DNA of 64,000 nt from Halichondria panicea (taxonomy: Eukaryota; Porifera; Demospongiae; Suberitida; Halichondriidae), in contig NC_087386.1 in assembly GCF_963675165.1 (NCBI RefSeq), forward strand, positions 90,001 through 154,000. The letters run 5' to 3'. Of this stretch, positions 45,699 to 57,119 are shown piece after piece. A program made the position numbers and the translations under genes. Numbering within the stretch: position 1 is the stretch's first letter; each line of letters starts with the position of its first letter. The notes under the pieces are model-generated. The model was not told the origin of the DNA. It saw only the letters and a program-made list of their open reading frames with translations, and ran no database searches.

Positions 45699-47916
45699 TT
45701 ACATATCACTGGCTAAAATGTCCAAAATGTCCAATAGCAATTCTCTTGGTAGCTCTCTTAGGTAAGGATCTCGTACAACATCTGGAAAGTTATTAGCAAT
45801 CATGTCCAGACAGTGTCTCTTCATAACAAGCACCTCGATACTGTCAGAGGCCTCTAACATTCGCAATACATTCTCCTTGCAGACGTTGCGCTCCAGACTT
45901 GCCTTGCAATGACAGTGGAGCTGACTGTTATAGAAGCCAAAGAAATTAGGAGCAGAGAATATGTGCAATGAATCTTGTGGTGGCATCTCGACTTGTCCGT
46001 GATAGATGTAGCGCAATAGAGACATGAACGCTTGAAGAGAGGGTACGTGTTTACCAAATGTGATCTCCACACAATGATCCTCGGGATTAAACGATCGGAA
46101 CAAAGCCTCAAAGTATGAAGACCGTGCAGCCAACACAGCTTTGTGTGAGGGCACTATATCTTGCCCCACCTTCAACAAGATGTCAGTGAAAGACTTGCCA
46201 GTGTCCGAGGCTAATAGCTGCTGGAGGTCATGTTGTAGGGAAGGGGGTGTGGCTCCGCTCCCTGGGGGGTCAGGAGAGGTGGGGCGTGAGTGAGATTGCT
46301 GCCGTCGAATGATCTGTAGCATTAGGGACCTATCGAGTGATTCAAAGGTGGAGCTCATGATGACTGCCTTGTAGTTAGACTCTCGCACAATAAACTGGAG
46401 ACAATAATCCTTGAGACTGTTGAGGCCAAGTTCAGTTGCATTCTTGAGTACTAGTAGAACATTCTGCTCATTAATAGAAGCTTTGATGTATTGCATACTG
46501 AGTTGGACCAGCAGTTCAGCTTCTAGTAGTAGGGCCACCTTGTACACATCAACCATAAGGAGCATTTGTGCTGAGCTCACTCCTCTAGCTGAGCAGGTCT
46601 CAAGATGCGGGTGAATTCTGTCAGTGTAGAGAGAGTAGACAGCCAATTTGAACGCTTCTCCAGACACTTCAGGCAGCTCCAATGACAGAGGATGATTGAG
46701 TAAGAAACACGGGCTGCTCTCAGGGTTGCTTGTAGCTTGGTACACAGCCAAGAGCTTGCGGCAAAGGTAAGGAGATCGTGCAGCTAATACGACAGCATGT
46801 GCCTTCACAAAACAACCACCCACTGACACATGAGTATCACAAAACTGTTCTTCCTTAAGCAGGCGACCGAAATCATTGACAAGTGTACACTTTGGGAAAG
46901 TAGAGAGACTAAATCGATACAAATCACCACTTCTGTTAGTGGCTGACTCCACAGTACCACCGAACACATACATGCCATTATTCCAGACTGCAGCAGAATG
47001 AAACACTCTCCTACAAGGAACGTCGCTGCTCTCCACGGGAGCCATTACACTCCATGCCCGAGAATCAACATCAAAACAGTGAACGTCATTGTCCAGTATT
47101 CCATCTGCAGCCCCACCACCGTACACATAGAGACATCTCCTATAAGCCACCATTGTGTGACCATATCTCCTCTGAGGGGGGGAGGGGGAACCACGCAACA
47201 AGTGCTCTGTACGAATACGAACCCACACACGATTGTTGAAGTTGAACTGGTAGAGGTTGTTGGTGATCTTGGCTCCACTCTGTCCAGAGAATACAAACAT
47301 ATCATTATCGATGACGGCCACAGGAAAGTTACAGCAAGTGGGGGGACTGTCTCCAGTCTGAGTGATCTCCTCCCACTTTGGGCTGGGGGAGATCAGGTCA
47401 ATACGCCACATGTCGTTAAGTCGTGTGTGGCCATCATAGCCGGCATAGATCCAGAGATGGTGGTCATAGATAACAGCACCATGAGCTGAGCGTGCTGGAG
47501 GCAAGTCTCCACTGATCCTGTCACTCCAATCAATCCATTGACTTGTGGTGAACTTGTACTCAAAGAGGTCGTTCTTGTTACGCAGGTTAGAGTTGGAGTA
47601 GATGTCTCCAGTGTAGCCTCCAAACACAAACATGCTGTCCTGGAAGACAACAGCAGAGTGATGATAGCGTGGAGCAGGGGGGGTACCTGGCGGGGGGGGG
47701 GGTACAATAGTATTACTAGTAGCATACAATCCAGCAATTCCTAATGTACATACAAATGCTATCACCATCAACTCGTCCCTTTGGGCGTTTAATTTACCCA
47801 ATGCAGTGTCTCTAATACCTACTGATGTGTGGGGGGCGGGGAAGGGGGGGAGGGGGTATGAACATGCCAACTACAACAATACAAGTCAATGGTGTGTACA
47901 TGTATTACTACACCCA

Positions 47917-47966
<50 letters not shown>

Positions 47967-48312
47967 CTGTGTACACCACACGAGCCCACGAAGAGTCCCG
48001 GATATGAGACACTAGGAAGTCATTCAGCATTCTCCTCCCGTTGTCCCCCCCAAACACATAGATCCTGTTGTTCCATGCTACAATCGTGTGCTTGCTGCGT
48101 TTGGCACCGACAAACTCTTCACAAGACGACAGTTTCTTCCAGAGATTGGATGACATCCTACGAGTAAAGTTGAGGGTCATATCAGTGTCTACATCAGCAC
48201 TGATCTTGGAGGCTGTGTCAGTGTCATCATCAGTTGAGAGCAGTGACTCCATTGATAGGGCACCACTGGCTACTTTCTCTGGGGAAGGAGTGGCATTAAC
48301 TGACATAGCCAT
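45699..48312 (-). CDS. LZTR1: Kelch-BTB protein LZTR1, CUL3 adaptor for RAS-family GTPases
   Basis: Two exons (47967-48312 and 45699-47686) give 777 residues, near the human 840. Kelch repeats open with CEEFVGAKRSKHTIVAWNN and RIYVFGGDNGRRMLND and continue with MFVFGGYTGDIYSNSN, VFSGQSGAKITNNLYQFNF and RRYGHTMVAYRR. Two BTB/BACK modules follow, the second with ILLKVGQDIVPSHKAVLAAR and SYFEALFRSFNPEDH. Known family role: substrate receptor of a CUL3 ubiquitin ligase that acts on RIT1 and other RAS-like GTPases, at Golgi and endomembranes. It is slightly shorter than human, mainly between the fifth and sixth kelch repeats. The intron contains a CA microsatellite. It is tail-to-tail with PTGES2 (174 bp apart). 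Confidence 0.97.
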
Positions 48313-48469
48313 TGACTAAATTCTACATTCGTAGCTATAAAGCTGATCAACAACATGAAAACATGACTGCGGTTCAATGTTATTAAATACTCATGTGATA
48401 ATAGTTCTAAAAATAGCTAATCATAATCACAATAGATCAAATAACAACGTGTCCAAACAGTGTTCTTTA

Positions 48470-49162
48470 TTAGGCTGTTCTGATGATGATGTGAATACCA
48501 GAGTCTGTGCTGATGACTCCACTCAGCTCCCCCACACCCAGACCATACCTGCACACATATGACACACACACACACACACAGTGACTGGAGCTTACGTTGC
48601 CTCCTCAAAAGGTTCTGTGTAGAGAAGAGAATGGGATCAATACACACACTAGAACACAGTGTGTGGACTTACTCTGCATTTGTCCCCTACCAAAAGGTCC
48701 GAGGTCGCCACCTTTCCTGGCACTGCCACAATCACTCTCTTCACTTGCCAGCTCAGCAAAACCAATCTCTCCATTCTCAATACGAGCACGGTATCCTAGC
48801 AACAGGATGGAACAAGGTCAGACAAGGTCAAGTACACACACCTTTGATAATCTCTATGGCTTCGTCCTTGGAACGAGTTATCTTGTCCTGTTTCCACGAC
48901 GATGGGCGCCTTGAGCCACTGTGCTTGACCAGAAGATGAGACGCTTGCACCTACACACATCACACACATCACACACACATCACACACAGTGCATGTATAC
49001 ATGTACAGGCCTCTCTTGCTATAATGATAGCCTAACTACCTGTCCTGATGGCACAGCCGCTGGCTTGTCCCATATAGAGGCTTTGGTAAACTTATTGAAG
49101 TAAAAGGAGCGTCCAGAAGAGCGCGATTCTCGCAATTCCCAACCTTCTGGCAGTCCTGCCAT
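48470..49162 (-). CDS. PIN1: Peptidyl-prolyl cis/trans isomerase PIN1
   Basis: Five short exons yield about 150 residues, against 163 in human. The WW domain reads [20 protein letters not shown] with the second tryptophan in ASIWDKP; it binds phospho-Ser/Thr-Pro. The parvulin domain keeps the phosphate-binding basic cluster in [19 protein letters not shown], the active-site cysteine in [16 protein letters not shown], and the closing histidine in [11 protein letters not shown]-stop. The linker between domains is shorter than in vertebrates. The enzyme isomerises phosphorylated Ser/Thr-Pro bonds in nuclear and cytosolic signalling proteins. It lies 157 bp upstream of LZTR1 on the same strand and head-to-head with the DHHC gene. 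Confidence 0.96.
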
Positions 49163-49326
49163 GCTCTCTTTTAGGTTAGTATTCTAATAGAAGCACACTT
49201 AGTCCAACAGGGGGCGTGACTTAAGTGTTGCGATATGCTCGGGGTCACGCCGCGGTTTACAGATGAGTAAAGTGGGCGGGGCAGCTGACTAAAACAACAC
49301 AAGAAGGTAACGAGAAGGTAAAGAGA
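49163..49326. promoter_or_regulatory. Bidirectional promoter region between PIN1 and ZDHHC12-like genes
   Basis: Divergent start codons are 164 bp apart. GGGGGCGTGAC (49210-49220) and GTGGGCGGGGC (49271-49281) look like GC-box or KLF/SP-type sites, and CACGCCGCGG lies between them. Binding is not demonstrated; motif assignment is by eye. Confidence 0.6.
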
Positions 49327-50584
49327 ATGAAGCTCTTGTCTGCTGATAATGCTGTCAGATGTTTCCACTTCTTCCTTACTATTGGAATATTTCTGCTCTT
49401 ACTGGAAAGCCCTTCAGGTAATGCCTGGCTAGACTACACTGATAGTACTTGTATTTCCTTTACATAGACCTCCATGATGCGTGGATACACAAGAGCGCTT
49501 ATTTCTTCATTTGTACAACTTTAGTGACTCTCTCACTGTTTATCTACTTGCTGGCTAGTCTGGTCAATCCTGGCTACCTAACTCAGAGCCCAGAATCATC
49601 CGTGGTGAGTCCCTACTGTGCGTGGGTGGGTGGGTGCGTAAACTAGGTTTGATTGTACAGCTTGTGTTGGGAACGTCCGATTTCAAAATTAAAAGATGTT
49701 ACCTCTGTACGCTATGATGTTACCTCCCACACTGTACAGGACCTGCAATCATCCCCTGGCTACTGTAAAGTGTGCCATCATCTTAAGCCTCTTCGCTCCA
49801 AACATTGCTACTCTTGTGGTCATTGTGTGCGCAAGTTTGACCACCACTGTCCATGGCTGGGTAACTGTGTGGGTGAGAGAAATCATCGACTCTTCCTATT
49901 GTTCCTACTCCTTGAGGCCCCCCTCACATGCTGGGGGGCAGTCATTGCATGGTGAGATATGGCCCCCTCACATGCTGGGGGGCAGTCATTGCATGGTGAG
50001 ATATGCCTCCCCTCACATGCTGGGGGGCAGTCGTTGCATGGTGAGATATGGCCCCCCTCACATGCTAGGGGGCAGTCATTGCATGGTCCGTACCATCACT
50101 TTTCTAACCCTAGCTATCTGTAATTTGTGTTCAGGTCAATAGCTCTCAGAATTACCTTTCTAATGGTGTGCTTAGATACAAATTCTGTGATTAGTCCAAA
50201 TCCATAGAATCAAAAGCTATAGCCTTTCCTTCCAATATTCAACCATTTTGGTAGCGAAAGCCTGTAATTGTGTTTATCCTTTGCAGGAGTGGTCTGAGCT
50301 TCTCTGACAGCCCTCCTCTGCTGGTGTGGGCCACGTCCATCCTTCCTCTCCTGTTATCATTGATACTTTTGTGTGGAGGAGCAGTCACTACCTCTCTGTT
50401 AGCATTCTATCATACTTATCTCATGCTTACAGGACAGACCACGTGGGAACAAGCTTCTGGAACACATTATCTCCATGCATTTGACCAGGGATGCCCACGC
50501 AATCTCACCTCTTTCGTGTGTGCTTGGAGCAATTGGGAACAACTTTATGATCAGAAAACTAACAATCAAAACTCTGTCTGCTAG
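49327..50584 (+). CDS. ZDHHC12: DHHC palmitoyltransferase, ZDHHC12-like
   Basis: Four exons (from ATG 49327, 49740 onward for the catalytic exon, last from about 50286) give an enzyme with two N-terminal membrane helices ([35 protein letters not shown]). The Cys-rich domain is [20 protein letters not shown] followed by the catalytic [18 protein letters not shown]. Two further helices follow, one from [17 protein letters not shown]. The conserved C-terminal TTWEQ motif (TTxE) and SNWEQLYDQ match the short ZDHHC12/24 type. It transfers palmitate to protein cysteines, in the Golgi/ER for human ZDHHC12. The end of the catalytic exon with its splice donor is tandemly copied. Confidence 0.93.
49917..50090. 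repeat. Four tandem copies of an exon end plus splice donor
   Basis: A 44-45-bp unit containing CTCACATGCTGGGGGGCAGT and TTGCATG|GTGAGATATG is repeated. Donor GT dinucleotides fall at 49952, 49996 and 50041, and a damaged one (GTCCGT) at 50085. The first is the donor in the gene model, since it joins ...VIAW to SGLSF. Confidence 0.92.
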
Positions 50585-50715
50585 AATACAAATCAGCACT
50601 ACGTGTCTTTCTTTTTTATCACATTCATTTATTCATACCACAAATTATCACAAAGTACAAATTGACAGCAAAAAAGTATTATAAACAGTATAATAATACA
50701 GAATGGCAGCTTGAG

Positions 50716-52570
50716 TCATTGTGTGTGTGGTGAGAAAGTTCTCATGTCTTGAGCAGCTTCTTGTGCTCTTGACAGGATATCTTGTGATAGTACCTCCACA
50801 CTAGAGTAGCGCACTGACTCAAGAGAGAAGACACAGCGAATAAAGTGAAGGACCACAGCCTGCAAGAGGGAGGGGGCACACAGTCAGCTAGTGGATATAA
50901 CAGTATATACAGCGTACCTTGAAGTGAGCACAGGTTTCCTTGAGAGATTCATCTGTACCCATGAACCCCCAGGCCATGGCTGGAGTCACTGTCTCACTCA
51001 GAGCATAGAAATGTGTCATAAATCCATTCTTATGCTGTACATATTATAATGAGGAGAGGGTGACATAGGAAGCAGTGCTCATGCACAGTCACCTTGAGCA
51101 TTCCTTTCTTGGCCTTGAGAACAGACCACAATGCAGCAGAGAGGGCCTATAGTGTGTGTGTGGGGGGGGGGGGGAGTGTGTGTGTGTGGGGTGTGTGTGT
51201 GGGGGGTGTGTGTGTGGGGGAGGGGGGAGTGTGTGTGTGGGGGTCAACAGTAGTCAACTTACTGATTTCTTCATGCCAGTGGTAATCCAGCGATTCTGTA
51301 GCACAGATACAAAAGCAGACGGTGGACGCTCCAGGTCATCAAATGAATCCAGGAGAATAAAGTCCACTCCAATGTCATACACATTCATGGCCTTCACCTA
51401 CCACCATATCACATGACAAACATATCTACCAATTAACTTGGTCCACGGTACTACTCAAGTTATGGCCAAGTTAGCGGGTGTAGCAAGATGTTCAGAATAG
51501 TACGTTTAATCAATAGTTTGGGAACTCTTTCAGCTGCCATAACTTGAGTACCGTTGATCCAACGTCAAAAATTTTTTGATTTTCTGAAAGCTTAGAAAGA
51601 TACCTTTCAAATGGTACCATCAAAGTTGTATTTGAGCGATAAAAACTATTAGCCAATTATGAAAATAGCTATCCAAACAGCTATAGAACTACTCACTTTT
51701 CTCTGAGAGAGCTCCTCCACTGCTATTCTCCATGATTCCTCATCCAGCATAAAATCAATGAGCTCATTGAACTGCTCACAGAACAAAGTAGGGTTCCCTC
51801 CAGCACTCGATAGAAAGTCTGACATTAAATGCTGTGCAATACTAATAAAGTACGTGCGATTATTTGTAGACTGTAGTAAATGGTCAAAGCCCAATCGAAC
51901 ACAGTAGACCTTTGCCAGGAAATCATTCTGACTGCTACACTGGAGCAGCTCCGTCCTGTCAGTACGCACAACCACACTACCATTGCTAACCACCTCCAGG
52001 GCAGTCAAGTAGAGGGCATGAGGGGACTGTGGGGGGTATGTAAGCAATGTGGGGGGTAGTGAGAATTATCTCTTCAATAATCTATGGTTAGAAGACCCAC
52101 CAGATCAAGAACGTCTACTGTGGAATGGAATGAATCATCGCTGCTTCCAGAGTCATGATCTGTCTCCTCCCATCTCTCCAACACTGGGCTGCTCTCTTCA
52201 ATCACAACAATAGCAGGAAGTACGTCTGTGTCATATCATGAGAGGTGTATGGTGGTATGGACAGAGTTACGTATGTGGCTCACCTACGCGCTGCTCTGCT
52301 GTGTTGCTGGCCTGATTGAAGGTACTGGATCTATGCAGTGTAGAGCGCTTGGTGGAGGGGATGGGTCGATATCGCCGTCTCCTCTGCCTCAACACAAGTC
52401 CAGCCAGTATAGATAGTGATACTCCAGTCAACAGCGCCAGGCCTAGCCTACCACGCCGGCTGAGCTACAGGGGAAGTGAAGAGAGGTCACTCAGAACAGC
52501 TACTTACACGCAGGCTCCATAGATACTCGACAAGATTCTCCTTTAGCTTGGTAAAGTACATCTCTTTCAT
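50716..52570 (-). CDS. MIGA: Mitoguardin (FAM73/MIGA), mitochondrial outer-membrane protein
   Basis: About eight exons. The chosen start MKEMYFTKLKENLVEY is the first ATG in frame after an AG, so an upstream exon is possible. A membrane helix LALLTGVSLSILAGLVL is followed by RQRRRRYRP, a mitochondrial-type anchor. The acidic stretch SGSSDDSFHSTVDVLDL resembles the FFAT-like motif by which mitoguardins bind ER VAP proteins. The large C-terminal domain is clear: ELLQCSSQNDFLAKVYCVRL, IGVDFILLDSFDDLERPPS, LSAALWSVLKAKKGML, HFYALSETVTPAMAWGFMG and VRYSSVEVLSQDILS. Known role: lipid transfer and fusion at ER-mitochondria contacts. It ends in TGA at 50716, 131 bp from the end of the DHHC gene. Confidence 0.93.
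51155..51243. repeat. GT/GGGGG-rich microsatellite in a MIGA intron
   Basis: Repeated GTGTGTGTGTGGGGG units separate two mitoguardin exons. Open frames rich in Gly/Val/Cys across it are shadows of this repeat. Confidence 0.85.
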
Positions 52571-53739
52571 CTCAGCATCTGGGGGCGTGGCACATCAACT
52601 GCTTTATGGTATTGGTCGTTTCATTAACAAAGCATGTACAAGATAGTAGAGCCCTCATGTGTACATTTGATGATCCTTTACCAGATACGCTCACACACAC
52701 GATGGAGACAGCTGGTGAGGAAAAGCGTTCACTTGTCCTTCCCTCTAGGAGTTTCCACAAGGCTAGATATCCGGTGGATACTCACCCAAAAGGCCAGCAG
52801 CAATGGATCACGAGGCAAAGAGCATCGCAGCGAGTACAAGTGAGTGGCTAGTCATGATCAAAAGTGGACCACCTAGTATAGTGTATAGGCTGCTTTAGAT
52901 GACTGGCATTCAATATCTGCTAATAGATACATTACTAGTGATCAAACTATACAGCCTCTGTGACAAATGCATCCATTGCTACACATTTGTTGACCCGTTA
53001 CTTCATTGCGTACAGTGATGGAGAGCACGAGAGGGGCGGAGTCAGTGACAAGTTGCTATGACAACAGATGATGGAGGAGTTACAAGGTGACACTGTGGAG
53101 TTTGCGGACAACCCATTGGACGTCTTGGACTGCAGATAAAGTAAGAAATAGTGAGTACTGCCGCGTGCAGAGTGTGACTTTTTCCCCCACCTGAACTGTG
53201 ATCTGAGCATGTCATGTGATAGGCCTTGTCTAGAGCTACAGAATGCATCTCTTAGTTTTGATATTGATTGCTTTTTAGTGAAGTTATGACCTCCCGAAAG
53301 TTGCTTGAATTATACATTTTCTGCCTGTGTGGGTTACCGCCTGTTTTCGTAGCTAAGTTTGAGAGGCCATAACTTGTGTTGTGTTGCAGTTTCCAAAATA
53401 GTATGTTTGTATTTAGTAACTCTTTCACATCAAGACTGTACATACATACACAATTATTGCAGCTCAAGCTGAAATAGCTCGATTTGAAAATAGTTTTACC
53501 TTGAGAAATAACTTTTTAAGGAATTATCTACACGTAGTGAGTGGTCTAATTGTTGTCTCGCTTGTTAGATTCGTGAGGGTCAGTTGGACTGTTGGATGCT
53601 CTGGCTCTGGACTGAGGATGATTAAACATCCGCGAGGAACTGCGGGAAATGGTCAACAGTGTTCTCAAGAGATTCAAGAAATAGGTAGAGACATTACCGA
53701 CACTTATATATATATATATATATATATAATTATGTTATA
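52571..53739. other. Intergenic region with possible remnants of a small gene
   Basis: No firm gene is seen. A short plus-strand frame MEELQGDTVEFADNPLDVL begins at about 53069 and stops within 22 codons. An exon-like tail EMVNSVLKRFKK-stop ends near 53682 and would need an acceptor at GCGAG (about 53636). I could not join the two in frame. The segment 52630-52800 is a copy of the repeat at 54945-55110. Confidence 0.4.
52630..52800. repeat. Interspersed repeat, copy A
   Basis: It shares TTTACCAGATACGCTCACAC (one difference), CAGCTGGTGAGGAA, CTTGTCCTTCCCTCTA and GGATACTCACCCAAAA with 54945-55110. It lacks the 44-bp insertion present in that copy, so it represents the empty site. Confidence 0.75.
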
Positions 53740-53850
53740 GTTATTGACTGGTTGACTAGTAATTATGGCTTATAAACAACCAATGCCGAGGGCGAAGCCC
53801 GAGGCTGAGGTTGTTTATAAACCATAATTACTAAGCAACCAGTCAACAAC
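53740..53850. mobile_element. Palindromic MITE-like element, ~110 bp
   Basis: Arms GTTATTGACTGGTTGACTAG...ATAAACAACC (53740-53781) and GGTTGTTTATAAACC...CAACCAGTCAACAAC (53809-53851) are inverted copies with about four mismatches. The 25-bp centre is GCCGAGGGCGAAGCCCGAGG, itself partly palindromic. It is directly preceded by a (TA)n run. Confidence 0.82.
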
Positions 53851-54424
53851 TGATTTATTTACTGCAAAAACAGCAAAACAGTCATTTGAACATCAGTGGA
53901 GACAGTCAAACTTGCTCTCACAGCCTCAGAATTATGCAGTTAAAACAGTTACAGGCATAGAACTAGCAGTACTACTGTGGAGCTACATGAGCTAGCTAGG
54001 TTCAGCTAGCTGGAAGCCATGCATAAACTTTGACCAGACCCGCCCACCACTAAATGCTGCAAGGTTTGTACATGTAGCTAGCTAGCTAGCTAGCTACCTG
54101 TACTGTAGCTCTGAACTAGTCTGTTATTGTCAACAACACCACAGTCTACTTGTAATTCTCTACTTCTGAGCCACAGCCTTGACTACTGAGAAAGCACAGA
54201 GCAAGAATTTGACTATAGCTACAGGCTTCAGCTAGTTCAGTTCAATACTGCCAAGCTTACACAACATTTTTGAATTTTATTGCGTGCAATGTACCAAATT
54301 TTGTCAAGATGCATCATATCAATTCAAATCTGCTGAGGAAGTAGATTATAAGAATAGTGCCTGGGGGAAGTAATTATATAATATAATTACTGGACATCAC
54401 CTAGGATACGGACTGAATCAGTAA

Positions 54425-54610
54425 ATAAATATATATAAGTGTCGATGTGTGTGCCCGCCCCCTCATACACTGTGTGATGTGATGACCCGCACCCTCATAT
54501 ACTGTGTGTGTGTGTGATGACCCACCCCCTCATACACTGGGTGATGTGATGACCCGCACCCTCATACACTGTGTGTGTGTGTGTGCCCGCCCACCCCCTC
54601 ACACACACAC
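54425..54610. repeat. ~45-50-bp minisatellite with CCCCTCATACACTG
   Basis: Units contain CCC(G/A)C(A/C)CCCTCATA(C/T)ACTG, then a GT-rich run and GATGTGATGACCCGC, repeated about four times. No gene is seen around it. Confidence 0.85.
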
Positions 54611-54944
54611 TATAGGACTATGATAAGTCACGACGCAGCAAGCTAGCTGCAATGCACTTGAGGAAGGATGGATCATTAAATGACTCAAGCCGACGCCCAT
54701 TTGCCCGCCCACTCATGTCAGAGGCCTCCATTGGGGAGGACGGACAATAGGAACAATAGTTATAATTGAACTATTTTAGTATGAATCAGTTGCAATTTTT
54801 TTGCAAGTATAAGTTGACAAACTGCTTCGTAAAAATATATGCAGTCTCATGAATTAGCCGCCCTCCAATGTGTTGCTAGGGCTTTACCTCGAGATATATA
54901 TACAAGAAATGGTAAAGATCGTTAACGAAACATCTAAAATTGCC

Positions 54945-55110
54945 CTCGTGTAGACCCTTTACCAGACAGGCTCACACACAAAATGAATCAGCTGGTGAGG
55001 AAGCTTTCCTTGTCCTTCCCTCTAATAGCCTCGATTCCAGGCCGCTAAGGGGCTGGAGTCGAGGCTATCCCTCTAGCTTTCACAAGGCTGGATACTCACC
55101 CAAAAAGCAG
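54945..55110. repeat. Interspersed repeat, copy B, interrupted by a 44-bp insertion
   Basis: It matches 52630-52800 on both sides of the insertion, which falls after TTCCCTCTA. The comparison gives both the boundaries and the pre-insertion sequence of the inserted element. Confidence 0.8.
55025..55068. mobile_element. 44-bp palindromic insertion with 7-bp target-site duplication
   Basis: The ends are ATAGCCTCGA and TCGAGGCTAT, perfect 10-bp inverted repeats, followed inward by TTCCAGGCC and GGGCTGGAG. CCCTCTA flanks it on both sides (55018-55024 and 55069-55075) but occurs once in the unfilled copy near 52742. It contains no gene. Confidence 0.85.
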
Positions 55111-55129
55111 TGTTTTATGTGGTAGTTTT

Positions 55130-56575
55130 TTATTCGGTACCCGTGTGACGGTACGGGTTTTTATCTTACAGAATTTTTTTTATATCTTGCCAATTAATTT
55201 TATTTTGAACATAGGAAACATAAATTTTTTTTGTTTCTGCTAAGGAACAATTAATTGTTTGCAGCAACCATCAAAATACTTGCTATAATTATACTGCTTT
55301 CCATCCCAAGCAACAACCTACATAGGGTAGCGATGTCAGACTGATTTTCATTTTTGCTATTTCTAACTCCTATGTATTACTATCTCTTTTGAACACTCTA
55401 GGCAAACCAGAAAAACTTTACTGCACTGGATTTGGTCAAGTGAATGCAGAGATACAGAGTTTTGAAGAACACTAGTCAGGGAAAAATTTGTACAAAAATT
55501 TACCGCATTTTAATGTACTTGGGCGGGACTTATGAAATTTGTTGTTAATACCGGAAATGATCTTAAAGTTAGCATATCTGCTGAACCGCTTGGTCTATTC
55601 TCTTTTAAAAAAGTATGAAATGGACACTCAGGACTCAGGAGTTGACATTGTAACCATTTGATATCTATTATGAAGTTTATAATGTTTCTGTAATGTATAT
55701 CTTTATGATGTCCCTATAATAGTATGATGTCTCCTGCTTCAGAGAGTTCTTTTGGATTTAAAGTAACCATGCTATCTTTTCTTTCGTACAGTATATTGTA
55801 TCATGTTTCAGAACTCTCATCAATGTCCACCTTACGCTTGTATCTGTTTCTTGATCTTTATAAGCAATTTTTCTGTCAATTTCATTTGGTCTAAATAATT
55901 CGTTTTTAGTGTGATGTAGATTTAAGGCCATACAACTATAAATCTATGATACAACTCTGTTGACAGCTTCTAATTAATACAGTAGATTACTCTTGTCTTT
56001 TTTGTGTGCAAATTGAATCAGTTCTTGCAATTTAATAGTTTTGGTAGATTACATTGTTGTCCCTGGAATTCTCTCCAATCTTTCTTGTTTCTTTTCAACA
56101 GAGGCTTTCAGATTGCTTCAATAATTACTTTCAGTAACTTCTAAGAACTTCTAAGAAATAAATACAGCTATTGGTACACTTGGCTTGATTTTACTGCATT
56201 TCTATTCTCAGCTCCACCCATCTATCCATGCAATATATGATTCCGCAAGAAATAAAAGCTTATTGTAGCAACTTTTTGCATAATCTGGAGAGTTAGAGAT
56301 GAAAGACATGCTCACTTGTGTTTTTGTTCATTTTCATGTTTGGTTGCCAAAATGATGATCACCTTTGAGAAAAAATCACACACAAAACAAGCATCAAATG
56401 CTAAAATCATAAAAAAACTGTTATAAAAATCAAATTCTACGCTATTTTTTACCCCTGGGAACAGCTGTTGTTTGCTAGACTCTTCCAGGGCTTGTGGAAA
56501 GCCCTTCTTGTTCACTTTCTGGTCCCGTTTTTTACCGTACGAAAATACACCCACACACTACTTCCGGTCTGGCAT
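55130..56575. other. AT-rich region, no gene seen
   Basis: Long AT-rich stretch with poly-T and poly-A runs and dense stops on both strands. No exon, RNA gene or repeat structure stands out. Confidence 0.5.
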
Positions 56576-56579
56576 CTCT

Positions 56580-57000
56580 ACATAGGGATCATAAGACATG
56601 CTATACACACACAACTATAGCTACTTATCTGTGTCAGCTCCAGTGGCTCCTCCACACACATCAACCTACACAGGAAAGCATGAAAGACTTGCCACACAAC
56701 ATAGCTAGCTACTCATCTGTGTGTATGCTGTTACAGTGGCTCCTCCACACACAATCAACCTACAGAGAGAGTATGAGAGACTTGCCACAATAAGCTAGCT
56801 ACTTATCTGTGTGTATGCTGTTACAGTGGCTCCTCACAATCAACCTACAGAGAGCATGAGAGACTTGCCACACAACATAGCTAGCTACTCATCTGTGTGT
56901 ATGCTGTTACAGTGGCTCACAGCAATTAATGAACCTACGTACAGAGAGCATGAAAGACGTGCCACACAACATAATATATAGCTAGGTGCTCATCTGTTGT
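56580..57000. repeat. ~90-bp tandem repeat, four to five degenerate copies
   Basis: The landmark TCTGTGTGTATGCTGTTACA recurs near 56718, 56808 and 56896, with GACTTGCCACA between (56690, 56771, 56864). Spacing of 81-95 bp varies through indels. Confidence 0.8.
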
Positions 57001-57119
57001 GTATAGATGCAGTTAGGATGCATGGCTATACTTGTAGCTACTTTTTTGTGTGTGCAGCAGACATCGACCTACACACCATAGAATGCATGGAAGACACTGT
57101 ACATGTAGCCAGCCATACT

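Noticed and set aside
50096-50285. Additional exon between the DHHC exon and the last exon
   Set aside because: The joined frame ...VIAW/SGLSF already matches the family without a gap; the intervening sequence has no supported exon.
53069-53682. Small plus-strand gene joining MEELQGDTVEFADNPLDVL to EMVNSVLKRFKK
   Set aside because: No pair of splice sites that I could find keeps the frame, and the first frame stops after 22 codons.
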